Assembly (NCBI RefSeq): GCF_037975245.1
Contig: NC_092567.1
Location: 10,633,376-10,697,375, forward strand
Origin: Apostichopus japonicus
Lineage: Eukaryota; Echinodermata; Holothuroidea; Aspidochirotida; Stichopodidae
Length of the DNA stretch: 64,000 bases
Direction: 5' to 3'
Part shown: piece after piece, positions 11,105 to 21,359 of the stretch
Layout: every line of letters starts with the position of its first letter
Numbering within the stretch: the first letter of the stretch is position 1
The notes under the pieces: generated by a model
What the model was told of the DNA's origin: nothing
The model's database searches: none
Seen by the model: the letters and a program-made list of their open reading frames with translations, nothing else
Translations under genes and position numbers: made by a program

Positions 11105-12906
11105 TTAAGTGAGAGCTGAATTTTTTTTTTATCACCAAAATGATACTTTTCATAGTCGTCACCATATAAACCACAACAGAAATCTATGCAATTATCATTT
11201 TAGGTCCATAAAGATGTATTTTCAGAGATTTCAGTATGCACGGTGCAGTGTGTAAATACACATATGAGCAATACTGTGTAAGCAGTAACCAGGTCTATGT
11301 CTGCAACAACACTTCCAGTCACCAATTTTGATAAGCTTGACCAATTTGGGTGCATCTATGATTCTTGCAGGTATTATTGGTATCCCTGATTACAGTCCAC
11401 TTGGTCTGGCTTGCCCTACCTGCAGAAACATCATCCATAGAAGGGTTAGCGGTGAGGGCTTTTTCGTCTCTGGCTCTGAAAAGTGATGAAAACTACTTTT
11501 GTTTAGCTCAGCAGATTCCTCACAAACTGACCCACAGGACATACCCCAATGTATTCCTGAACTGTTTGGAACATGTTAAACTGATATTGCATGTCACTCC
11601 AGTGCAACTGTTAAGTTACTAAGAAAAAAAGAAGAGAATTGAAGGTGTTCTTTGCCAAAACTGGATCATCAGGATTTGTAAACAACAGCCTCACTGTAAC
11701 AGTATTACAGTAGTCAAAAGGAAAGCTTACTGAAATGCTATCTAGATACACTGTTCACCTCAATAACATATCCAGTCCATTTAAAGGTTTGTGCATAGGT
11801 TGTTACAATGTATTAAAGACAGTTATAAGAGAAGAGACGTGGATAGGGGGGCATATTTCATGATAAAACATTCAAATTTGTTGCTCGGCAGAGAACAACA
11901 ACGTCAAATTACCTTATTCTCCATTTGTGGCAAGCACTGGTTCCTATAGTTACTACAGTAGATCTCCCATGGAAGCATCAGGATATCTCTTTCTGCTGTC
12001 AGAGTTGTTTGGGATTTGTTGTTACCTCATCTAACCAGTTGAGTCCATTGATACCACACCCATTCAAAGTATATCGCTGTGCATGCTGAGGACTTAGCAC
12101 ATCAACTTTCTCTGAAAATTGACAAAACAACAGAAAACTAATGAGGAGTGAGTAGGCTCAAAAACTCCTTGATTCACATTGGCAGAAGCAGAAAATGCAT
12201 ACCTTTGTGGATTATTTGCTAAATAAGACTCAAAACATTCTCTGTGCAAGGTATTAGCCCTCAGCAGCCACTCCACTTAGGAAACAGACCTCATACAACA
12301 TTGTGCTACAGCTGGTGTAGACTTGGTCTAGGATACTAACGTAGCGCCATTATGAACCTGAGGCCTAGGCCTAAGCTAACAACATTAGGGGTATTTCATG
12401 CATTGAAACTGAGTTTTTGTCCTTAGTTAAACACCAGGTACTTCCAACTTAAGCAAAAATAACCTAAAATATGATTACCATGTACTTTAGGTGCCCACAG
12501 ATGTCAAATTTCACTGAACTTAGTTGTTCACGTCACACACACTGCAGGCATTTTGGTCTGATTCTGAAGGATTTTGAATTTCGTGCATTTGGCACCTACT
12601 TAGCAGATTCAAGGCAGGAATCATACTACGGAAGCTTTGGTAGGTCAAGGTTTAATGACCCAATAGTTTATTGGGGAGGAAAAATGGTCAGAAATGCTCA
12701 GAAGGCTGTTCTAGTCTAATGTATAGAAACGCACATGCTCTTTGTGGTACTTTAAGGCTGTGATACTAATGTATGCGTAAAAATCACCCAAGCTTGAAAT
12801 TTTCTGACGTTTGCTTGAAAACCATTTTTACACACCATAGCAACTACTTTGATCCAAATTTGGGACTTCTAGCACTTAAAATGAAAAATTTGGCATTTTT
12901 GCTTAA
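11105..12906. other. Unique cargo between the two 467-bp elements
   Basis: About 1.8 kb without a match elsewhere in the window. It contains exon-like minus-strand segments (12026-12111 and 12203-12241) and two unassigned plus-strand frames (11365-11622 and 12471-12719). None resembles a transposase that I recognise. It may be captured host DNA. Confidence 0.45.
12026..12111 (-). pseudogene. Exon-like segment in the composite cargo
   Basis: On the minus strand a pyrimidine-rich acceptor ending TTTTCAG precedes an 86-base open segment, followed by GAG and a GTAACA donor. In the open frame it reads with residues such as KVDVLSPQHAQRY and GCGINGLNWLDE, which look protein-like. A second candidate exon upstream at 12203-12241 also has AG and GT borders (ECFESYLANNPQ), but the two do not splice together without a stop. 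I do not recognise the protein. It could be a fragment of a captured host gene or a chance frame. Confidence 0.3.
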
Positions 12907-13373
12907 GGTAGCATACGCCCATTAAAAGCCCCATTGACTTACACACTAAATCACAAAAGTAATGTGGTCTCTAAGTCTAGATAGAAGTTTTCACTAGCTA
13001 AACGCTACCCATCACCAGAGAGCTGACAAGTTGGCCTTTCATGGCACCATCAATTTTCCGTATCATGACCGTGTAGATTTTTTGCTATCCGAGCCGGAAG
13101 TTTTCGTCACTTGTAAACAAACCTCTTCACTCAGTGGTAAACAAATTTCCTACGCTGCTCCCGGGAGGCCTAAAGGGGTCTAAAATTGCCTCAATTGACC
13201 CAATTTTCTCACCACATGTACTTCCATTCATGCTCTTCAACATGCAAGCCACAAAAAACTAGATTATGATTGATAACAGGTCACAAATGATGTTCTCCCC
13301 CTGCTTTTTGGCACTTTTCCTGAAGGAGAACAATCGAGCGGATTGATATAGACTCTAATAGGAGTATGCCACC
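12907..13373. mobile_element. 467-bp TIR element, right copy
   Basis: Same length, orientation and termini as 10638-11104, flanked by TTAA on the left and CTAA on the right. Its near identity to the left copy, inside a duplication whose two halves have diverged clearly more, suggests that the pair is much younger than the duplication or has been homogenised. Confidence 0.8.
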
Positions 13374-13492
13374 CTAAGCACATACACCTTTTTGTGTACT
13401 TTTACACAATGGTAAGCAATACAATGTATGACATGCATTGCCTCATATATGGTGTATGTAAGTTAGACTGAAGCCATTATCTTCTTCCCTAG

Positions 13493-13560
13493 GCCCTTAG
13501 GGAGTTTGCTGATCAAGCAAGATTCAAAACAATTACTGTTCCACCAGGATTAGGTAGTAA
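13493..13560 (+). pseudogene. Exon-like segment, copy A
   Basis: Preceded by a polypyrimidine tract and acceptor TTCTTCCCTAG, it reads ALREFADQARFKTITVPPG in one frame. The counterpart in copy B (from about 23029) starts similarly (ALREFAGQARFK) but meets a stop about 20 codons in. I do not recognise the protein. The conservation of the start and the acceptor hints at a former exon. Confidence 0.3.
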
Positions 13561-14627
13561 CAAAATCACTTTCTACTTCAGAATCAAATCTAATTATAAC
13601 TACAACCCAGCTTACCAGTCCTGCTATACTCTAAGTATACACTAATCATTACCATCAGCATATTGTAAACCATTCTGTGCAAGATCCACATCATGTGACC
13701 CCCAAAAGTCGTCTCAAGAAAGATTAATCCACATTTACCTAATGAGGAGATAAAGACAAAGACAATAAGAAACATATCTGAACTAGATGTTTAATGCAAA
13801 CGATAAAATCCCTTGTTTTTGAGTTTGCCTTTATAATATTTACTCAACAGTTATTCCATTGCTCACAGATACACAAGCTTATGCTAAAATGACTCAATAA
13901 TTGCAAGTTCATTCATTTTATTGCAAGGCACTTTTATTTTAAAGTTGAATAATTTTTGGAAATATATCCATAAAGAAAACAAAAGGCAACACTTGGTAAC
14001 ATGTTTGCAATCCTATGGATTAGACTAACTTGGTCAGCACACTTTCTAATTAGGTACTTTTAACGTTGTTTGGTGCAGCAGGCCAATGAAGTTGTTCATC
14101 TTTGGGGCCATTCTCTGGAAAATGAAACTGGCATGAAAAAACTAAAGTGTTCATCAGGACCAGTTGCTATACTTTTTGTTTTAGAGGGATTCCTCAAGTT
14201 TTCTGTTTCATATTTTTTTCATTAAAATTACAACCATAACATACTAATTTGCATAAATTTGCATTATTGTAAGTTTTAGCCAAAATTTGTAGTTTTTAAC
14301 TGTATATTTGTTTTTTCTACATCAGTATCTAGAAATAATATTTCAGTTATCAACTATCACATGGAGGCAGTTATACATGGGTTCATTTATTTCATTCCTA
14401 AAGTAGAGGTTCCTGATCTTCAATTCTTTGTTAATAATGGGTGCTAATTAGCATAATTTTGACCAAATTTTGACCAAAATAACTCAAAAGTTTTCGTAAA
14501 AAGTAACTGATGTGCCTTATGATGTCCACACTTGATATGCAACCGTTCTTGGTACAGACTGTTAGTTTTGCAAAATATCCAGTCAAATAATTATTCTAAC
14601 AATTAACTAATAGCCTCTAATTAGTCA

Positions 14628-15090
14628 TCACACACGTGACCGATGGTCACGTGTGTGACATTTATCAATGGAAATGCAGAATGTCACACACATGACCAAA
14701 CAATGTCACACACGTGACCCTCCAAATCATGGCAGTAAAACTGTCTTAAAGTAATTCCTATGGAATATCAACATTATAGTGCTGTTCTTTGGTCATTACT
14801 AGAGTCACATTTGCACTGCAAAAATTGCATACTATGGACAGAAAATTCAGAATGTCACACACGTGACCCAACAATGTCACACACGTGACCGGATTTTTTT
14901 AGCTTATGTAGTATTATGCTAATTTTAAAAAGTGAAATATTGAGGTGAAATGTCTTGTTAGAATAGAAACACATTAAGGGAGAAACATGAGAAAGAAGGG
15001 TTAACCAGCCCTGTTAGAAACTGAGGAATTTGCCAATGTTTTTTTGTGCAAATAAGCCAGTATCATTTCACGTCACACATGTGACCGACC
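14628..15090. repeat. Cluster of TCACACACGTGACC motifs
   Basis: Seven copies or near copies of TCACACACGTGACC lie within about 460 bases, most with a central CACGTG E-box palindrome. The first two form a perfect inverted repeat: 14628-14641 and 14645-14658 pair over 14 bases with a 3-base GAT loop. Other copies are near 14684, 14705, 14855, 14875 and 15070. The cluster sits in the block of copy A that copy B lacks. CACGTG is the core of bHLH-type factor sites, but whether anything binds here is unknown. Confidence 0.8.
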
Positions 15091-16554
15091 TTTATATAAC
15101 CTCTGCCAGCACATGAATGTTCTGTATTTGGCTAAGCTATATGGTTTTGTAAAAGAGACCCCTAGTGCATACTTAAGTACTACAATCAAATCAGTGCAAT
15201 ACTCAATACCTATCATTATCCTTGACAACTATTTAATATGACGGGATGGGTGGACCTTGCCATAAATTACATAATATCCACTCAACCTGGAGACGGTGAC
15301 AATAGAAAGCCTTTATTAGCATTATATGCCCACACAGGAATGAAACGGTTACATAATGAAACAATGTGTGTCTAATGACCATTAAAATTGGTCAGATTTG
15401 TAAGATTAGAGATGTACTTGGCATCAGAATTTCATCTTCTTGAAACCTACAGTTATGGTAAAATTTGTAGAGATGATGCTACAATTAGAGAAACACTGAA
15501 TAAAAGAGGTCTCACAAAATCCCTAAGACACAACCTTTAGCAGTGTTCTAACTAGATTGCTCATATGTTATGTCTTGTTTTGCAGTGATTGCAATTGATG
15601 GGGGTTGGGTGCTGGATGATAGACTTTCCGGTGGGGAAATTTCCCTTGAGGGATCATCTGATATGTCATGGAGTAAAAATATGCAATTAAACACTTGCAT
15701 TCTCATGGAAGAGGGGGAGGGGTGGGTGGGGTAAAAATCAGGTGGTGGACCATACAATCATTACCCTGCTCATGTAAACTGTACACATTTCTTCCAAGAG
15801 CTGTTATCCGGATATGAAACTGGTTAATCCCTAAACAGGCTGATCTCAGTACTGAATAATTCCAGTTTACCTGATGATGAAAAAAAAAAAATACATTTGG
15901 TCTTCAGTTATAATGTTATTATTCATGTGAATTGTCATCACCCGGTCTGCAAGTAGCTGCATTCTATCATGTAACATTGTCAAACACAGAACACAGCTAT
16001 TATTAACATATGGTATGCAGCAAAATGCTACTGCAGTTTCAAAATAAATTACTCAGTTATAATTATAATAACAATGTAAAGAAACTATTGCAACTTGAAT
16101 ACAAATCTATAGACTGTACAAGATGATGAGTTCAAGGTCTCATAATGCTTCCCACTGTGTATATACAGTTCACCTACTACCAAACTAATTGAAATATAAA
16201 GAAACATTCATTTGAAATTGAGACAAGCATTGAATCTTCAATACAAACTTTAAGCAATATCATGGCAATCCAGTCTGGTTAATATTCATTTGAGAAACAA
16301 AAGTTATAACAATGCAACCCTGAAATAGAATGGAGCCTGAAGAAAACATGATGAAGGATCCTGGTCACATAATTTAGGAACCATTGGTTCACTGTACTGT
16401 CTATAGGTTGATGAATTTGTAGGATTTCGGAAATGATGACATTGTACTATAATTGATTGAGTTAAAGTACATATTTTTCTATCTGCAGACTTTGACATAT
16501 ACTGTTATTTCATAACATGTTGTTCCGTGCAGTCCTGTTGTGAGAGGGTGAGGA

Positions 16555-16854
16555 TTGGGTGGAGGCTACAGTTGTACGTCAGCTAAGTGCCCAGTGAAAT
16601 ATGTGATCAAGAATGATATACTTTTAACTTTGGATAAACAAAGACTTAAAAAAAGTGGATCTGGAGACACAACTGTGCATGGAACTGTGCCTGTCTCTCA
16701 ATGTCCTTGGTTTTGGGTACTTGTACATTCTTCGAATAATGCTTCTTTAGCCTCACAAGATGTGATTGTGAATCTTAGAACTGTTGTGCGACAGTTTTTC
16801 AGGAGTTTGGAGAAAAATAACAAAGAAGTAGAGGAGATACAAACCCAACCATAA
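16555..16854 (+). pseudogene. 99-codon open segment, copy A only
   Basis: An open frame reading through CPVKYVIKNDILLTLDKQ and later SQDVIVNLRTVVRQFFRSLE. The matching sequence in copy B (about 25370-25660) carries a stop after the VPGSLCY residues and frame-altering indels. I do not recognise the product. Either it is an exon of a duplicated, now decayed gene, or it is a chance frame. No methionine start or clear splice borders decide the matter. Confidence 0.3.
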
Positions 16855-17799
16855 TCTTCAGCTGATATGATAGACATCTTTGAGATGAATACCAAAGGTG
16901 GAGGTGATTTGCATTTTACTGTCCAATTACATTTCAAATCATACAGTATTTCCAATATGTAAGCAAATGCTTAAAACAGTCATCTCTACTGTACTACAGT
17001 AAATAAACATCATAACAAACGAAGTACATTAAAGCAAGATTATATCCATATTTGTGTGACCTGTGTGTGACCTGCCTTAATTAATCTAGGTTTTTTGTTT
17101 TTGTTTGATGGAGTGTTCATTACAAATACCTCTAACTCAAAGCGCAGCAATACAGACTGAGTTGACTTCTTTAATGTTTCCACAGCATTATGGAATATCT
17201 AAAATGGTATTTCAAGTGTTTGGTTTTAATCTGAAGAAAATAAATATCTAAACAGAAGACTTATTTGTAGTTAACCCAAACTACTTTCATACAAACCAAC
17301 AAGTTGTCTTCCAGTCTTACCATTCTAGAAGTGTCAGGAGTTCTAGAAGAATTTATTAATATGAGTCTCGGAGGCAATTTTATTTCAGTTTGACAAATGG
17401 TTAAAACGTACCAGAGGGTGTTTGGGGGCCTATTGTGTCATGGCAAGCTCACTACAAACATACCAATTACTGTATTAATCCATAAAAATCTACCAGAGGT
17501 TCTTGAAACATTACTATCACTGTTCTTTACTAACCATTAATGTGATTACCATTACATGAAAGAAATATCAGATGATGAACCACTCGTTGTCCTTGTCAGC
17601 ACAGTATGAACACTTCCATCAAAAACTGGTAACTACAGGTGGAGTAGGTGATCCACTAATAGCTCGCATAAGGATAACTCAAGTTAACCTTTAAGTGAAA
17701 AGAAAATGATAATCAAGTTTTACTGATAGTAGATCTTGAGAATTTCGGTCAGAAATAGATATGTGTATGTCTCTGGCTTACTACCCTGTATACATGGAC

Positions 17800-17855
17800 A
17801 TTCACAGAGAATACAATCCAGATGAAGGAAAGTACACTTCAGTTTCCAATAACCA
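17800..17855 (+). pseudogene. Exon-like segment with consensus donor, copy A
   Basis: The sequence reads NPDEGKYTSVSNNQ and is followed immediately by GTAAGT at 17856, a consensus 5' splice site. Copy B has the same residues with minor changes near 26770-26805, but its donor is altered to GTATTAAGT. The product is not recognised. Confidence 0.3.
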
Positions 17856-18173
17856 GGTAAGTGTAAAAACAATTAACCAGTAAACTATTAAACTTGAACC
17901 GGATTGTCCGTTGTCAGTGGAAGTTGCATATAAAGGTGTAGTGCAGTGATATTATAAATGAGCTCCCAAAGGATAGTCCAACCTCACACAAACCCAACCA
18001 TGCATGGTTTGGGCTTGACAGAAATTTGAGAGATTTTGCACCTCTCTTTCCTATTGAGGAAATAATGTCTTTTGAATTTCCACTCATCAGAAGATAATTT
18101 TTTTGATATAATTTAGTGTGTCAGCTTTGGTGGATGTGTTTTTGTATTATTTTTCTTTATTTAATGGCACCAG

Positions 18174-18240
18174 GCCCCTGGAGACTGCATTGCCTACGTT
18201 GACCTAGTTACACCACTCTCTGGGAGGTCTCTTTCCAGAT
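18174..18240 (+). pseudogene. Exon-like segment after an AG acceptor, copy A
   Basis: After TTTCTTTATTTAATGGCACCAG it reads APGDCIAYVDLVTPLSGR. Copy B (about 27128) reads similarly (GPRDCIGYIDLVTPFSG), with conservative replacements such as V to I. That pattern is suggestive of past coding, but the segment is short. Confidence 0.3.
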
Positions 18241-19147
18241 TTTAGATCACCAAAGGTTTATAAAGTACCCTGTTCATCTAGTTAATAGCTATCTAATATG
18301 GTCAGTTCTTTCCACAAATTTGGCAGATGAAGACACTTGTAACCTCAAAATTTTGAGTCAAAAAGTTTTGAGATGAAAATGTCCAAATTTTGACTGTTGA
18401 GGTGAAAATCTTGAGATAAAAATTCCAAATATTAAGGAAGCAAATTCAAAATTTTCAAATTTGGTGACACTTATATATTTTTTTTAAGCCACAGTACTAA
18501 GTCGGTGAAGTTAGATCAGTTTTGAGACCAATTAGATTTCTTAAAACCAACTGCAGTGACTGGCTCAGCAATGTTTAAAAATTAAACAAGCATAAGTGAC
18601 AATTCTTCATTCACAGCTGTACATACTCAGATTAGTAGGAAGTATTTCCAATTGTGTTCTCTGTTTATAGGGCTGGACTTACAAGGGTACTGCAAAGCTC
18701 TCCAAATCTTCAGTATTTTCACCTAGTTTCTGGAATCTGCTAGCAATTTTGAGCACATGAGGACATGTCAGTAATAGAAATACTTAATCTGATTTCACAC
18801 TGTGGAATATATATAAATATCTGAGCCCTAGCCGGGTGCTTCAGAATAGCTCTGTAACATCTCTTCTACTTCCTGTATTCTTCTACTAAGTTTAAAACAT
18901 GTAAATACATGTTAGAGAGAAAAATGTAATTTCTATGAAGTATAAATCTAGGCCCTGATGGGAGTCCCTGGGGACTTTAGCTGAGGCATTTTTACTTTTC
19001 AGATATTTAATGTTCTTTGATAGTGATTTTGCAGCCCAAGTGAAGCCAATGGGGGGGGGGGGAGGGGGAAAGTTATAACCACCCTTATGGATGCCAGTGC
19101 ATACATGTTTTAATGCCCTCTAAATGTGTTTATTTTAAACAGTATTT

Positions 19148-19340
19148 AGCTCTCAAATATGCAAGGAAGAAATGTTATCATGACATGATATTGATAAAGA
19201 GTGGCAGGGGAATTTAAATTCCTTAACCATGCCTGCTAGCCATATGTTTGGTGAATAAAGTCACAACAACCAGATTAACCTAATTCTTACCATTCCTATG
19301 TAACTCTGTGCTTCAAGAAGTGTAGGATACTGAAAGAAGC
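19148..19340 (+). pseudogene. Disabled copy of the 28087-28328 segment
   Basis: Aligned without indels to the open segment in copy B, this copy has four in-frame stops, at 19181, 19256, 19301 and 19331. They arise where B has CGA, TCA, GAA and TGG. The surrounding residues are otherwise well conserved (DKEWQGNLNSLTM in both). It is either a dead paralogous exon or non-coding DNA in which B happens to be open. Confidence 0.5.
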
Positions 19341-19365
19341 TTGATAGATGCATACAGACCTAATC

Positions 19366-19880
19366 TGTTTGACCCCAAAATATGGAGAATAACATTTTTC
19401 AGGGCCAAAAACCGGGAGAATAAGGGGAAAATAGGGAGGTTGGTCATTTTCAACTGAAATTATATAAATACTCCTAAATAAATAGTCTACAGTACCGCTC
19501 ATGTATAACTGGACATGTGTACGCGCACAGGATCGTATAAACAAGTACAATCGCGTATAAAATCGTTGACAAACAAATTGCCGCGTAGACACCTCGTATA
19601 ATCCCTGTACGAGTTTATACGCAGGTTATGCTATTGTGCTCAATGAATAGGGGTTAAAGTCGCCGAAAGAATTAGTGAGATGTTTGAAACAGCCGTTTCT
19701 TAAATCGTAGTTTAAGACGTGATATTCACCTAGCATCGAAGAGGACGCAGGTAAAGTGTGTGCCGGCATAGAACTTAACTGTTTTTTTTTTGTCGTACAC
19801 AAGTAGCCTACATGCGAACTGCATACATTCGGTACGCCGCATGTACAAACAAGTGACAACTTGTGTTTATTAAACTTGTG
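19366..19880. other. Spacer between duplicate copies, no gene seen
   Basis: No coding signal. Copy A similarity ends near 19365, and a fragment of the CAGGCGCGTATCCAGG family begins at 19881. A T run lies at about 19782. Confidence 0.4.
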
Positions 19881-20344
19881 CAGGCGCGTATCCAGGGGGG
19901 GCGGCGTTGGGGGCGCGCGCCCCCGGGTAAGAAAGAGAGGAGAGAAAAAAAGAGAGAATAAAAAAGGAAAAAAAAGAGGGGGAAAAAGAGAGAAAAAAGG
20001 AGAAAAGGAGGGAACAGAAGAAAAACGCCAAAGACACCGGGAAGAGAGAGAGGAACAGTGACATAATTACAGCGCTGATCCATATTATATACAGTACACA
20101 GGGTAGCCAGTGGCGTATCAAGGATTTCGGAAGGGGCATGCGCCTCGGCCTACCCCTTACACCGACAACTCCAATTTTGACGTTTCCATTTTCCCTCTCT
20201 CACTAATGTATATACTCTATATGGTATATCATATTACCCACGTGTGTGTATGGACGCCTTAAACAGTTGTACAATTGTGCTATGAAAAAAACTGTGGCTG
20301 GTCTCGAACTCGGCCGAGTCGTTGGGGAACATGGCGCATTTCGG
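19881..20344 (+). mobile_element. Left-end fragment of the 2777-4800 family
   Basis: Starts CAGGCGCGTATCCAGG and follows the left end of 2777-4800, including the purine-rich block and the GGTAGCCAGTG segment. The match stops near ACATGGCGCATTTCGG. The right end is absent, so this is a truncated copy with no target duplication. The charged K/E/R-rich and F/S-rich frames on its two strands are products of the purine tract. Confidence 0.75.
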
Positions 20345-20738
20345 TATTAGACCAGAATCTATATGCGAACTGCACTATACATGTGTTCTTCGATGCAACA
20401 CTGCCATCCACAGATAAAATGTAATACACTCCAACCTGAATGCTAATTGTTACCCCAAATCTAGTACCGTAACTCGTACAATTAATCTAAAAATAAATTT
20501 TGCATGAGATTTGAGAATTGAGCACATTTCCTGTGAATATCATGTAGTTGACCCAAAGGCGTATCATTGCCATGGCGGAGGGGGGGGGGGGCTGACGCAC
20601 CCATCACTTCTTGAGATTGTTCCCATCTGCATGAAAATGTGCGCCTCACAACCCTACGCCCACCCCTCTTATCGCTTCCCGATGACTTGCTATACAATAC
20701 GAGAATTATTACTGTTTACATTGTTAGGCGTGACTTCT
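20345..20738. other. No gene seen
   Basis: Short unassigned spacer with a G run near 20580. No repeat partner was found in the window. Confidence 0.35.
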
Positions 20739-21316
20739 CCTAAAGACATTTGAAATGACGAGATGAAAGTATTTTGGTATTTCAACATTAATCAGAAAAT
20801 TTCTAAATTATACACTTGGATAAAAGTCGGGGGAGGGGTGGGAGGGGGCAATGTTCTATTCAGCTGAGAAGAAGGCCACTGCTACGAGTGTACACCCCTA
20901 CCGGCCCGCTCCAATCCCCCCCTTACGACTTTACAAAAACATTGTTCATAGGCAAAACTGCATGGTGTATGGAGCCAATTTTAGACCTAATTGGTGGTCT
21001 AATTATGCCTCGGGGTGCACCAGTTAACATCAATTTTCAAAAAGAATTCAGGGACGGGGCTACTGAGATTTGCCTTCAACAAGCCAACGACCACACCTCC
21101 GCCATTTTTAAATTCTATGGCCTTTTCATAATAGTGCAGGACCTACCTGAGTCAGTTGGGATTTGCTACCCCCCCCCTTTGAAATCCTATATTAAAATGG
21201 GGGTTGAAAAGGGGTCCCATTCTCCTAGTCCTGCAAACCGATTTCAAGTAGTAGATAACCTATGCATCTGCCATTAAAATGTGGTACATGGCTGCATGAA
21301 GGTAACATGCTACAGT
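20739..21316 (+). repeat. Dispersed repeat, copy 1
   Basis: Matches 33279-33842 in the same orientation almost base for base, apart from C-run lengths and a few substitutions. A 153-codon frame crosses it (20816-21277), but in the other copy the C-run lengths differ and change the frame, which argues against coding. No terminal inverted repeats or target duplication were recognised. It lies directly before copy B of the large duplication. Confidence 0.8.
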
Positions 21317-21359
21317 ATACTATTTACCTCTTTGCAAATACAAATACTAGTCATTGTTC

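Larger units (their letters stand above)
10638..13373. mobile_element. Composite transposon-like insertion in copy A
   Basis: Two nearly identical 467-bp elements in direct orientation flank about 1.8 kb of DNA found nowhere else in the window. The outer flanks both read CTAA (10634-10637, 13374-13377) and the inner flanks both read TTAA (11105-11108, 12903-12906). Copy B is continuous at the equivalent point, with a single TTAA at 22910-22913. The simplest reading is one insertion of the whole 2736-bp unit at a TTAA-type target, as in piggyBac-like elements. No transposase is present. Confidence 0.75.
9195..19365 (+). repeat. Segmental duplication, copy A
   Basis: Matches copy B (about 21360-28325) in the same orientation, collinear over most of its length. 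Paired segments are about 9195-10633 with 21360-22909, 13378-14105 with 22914-23637, and 15195-19365 with 24012-28325. Copy A alone has a 2.7 kb composite insertion (10638-13373), and the block 14105-15195 is unrelated to its counterpart in B. By eye the copies are highly similar, with scattered substitutions and small indels, so this is an old direct duplication. Boundaries are accurate to some tens of bases. Confidence 0.9.

Noticed and set aside
20816-21277. 153-codon plus-strand frame
   Set aside because: It lies within a dispersed repeat. The second copy at 33279-33842 has different C-run lengths and a shifted frame, and there is no recognisable motif.
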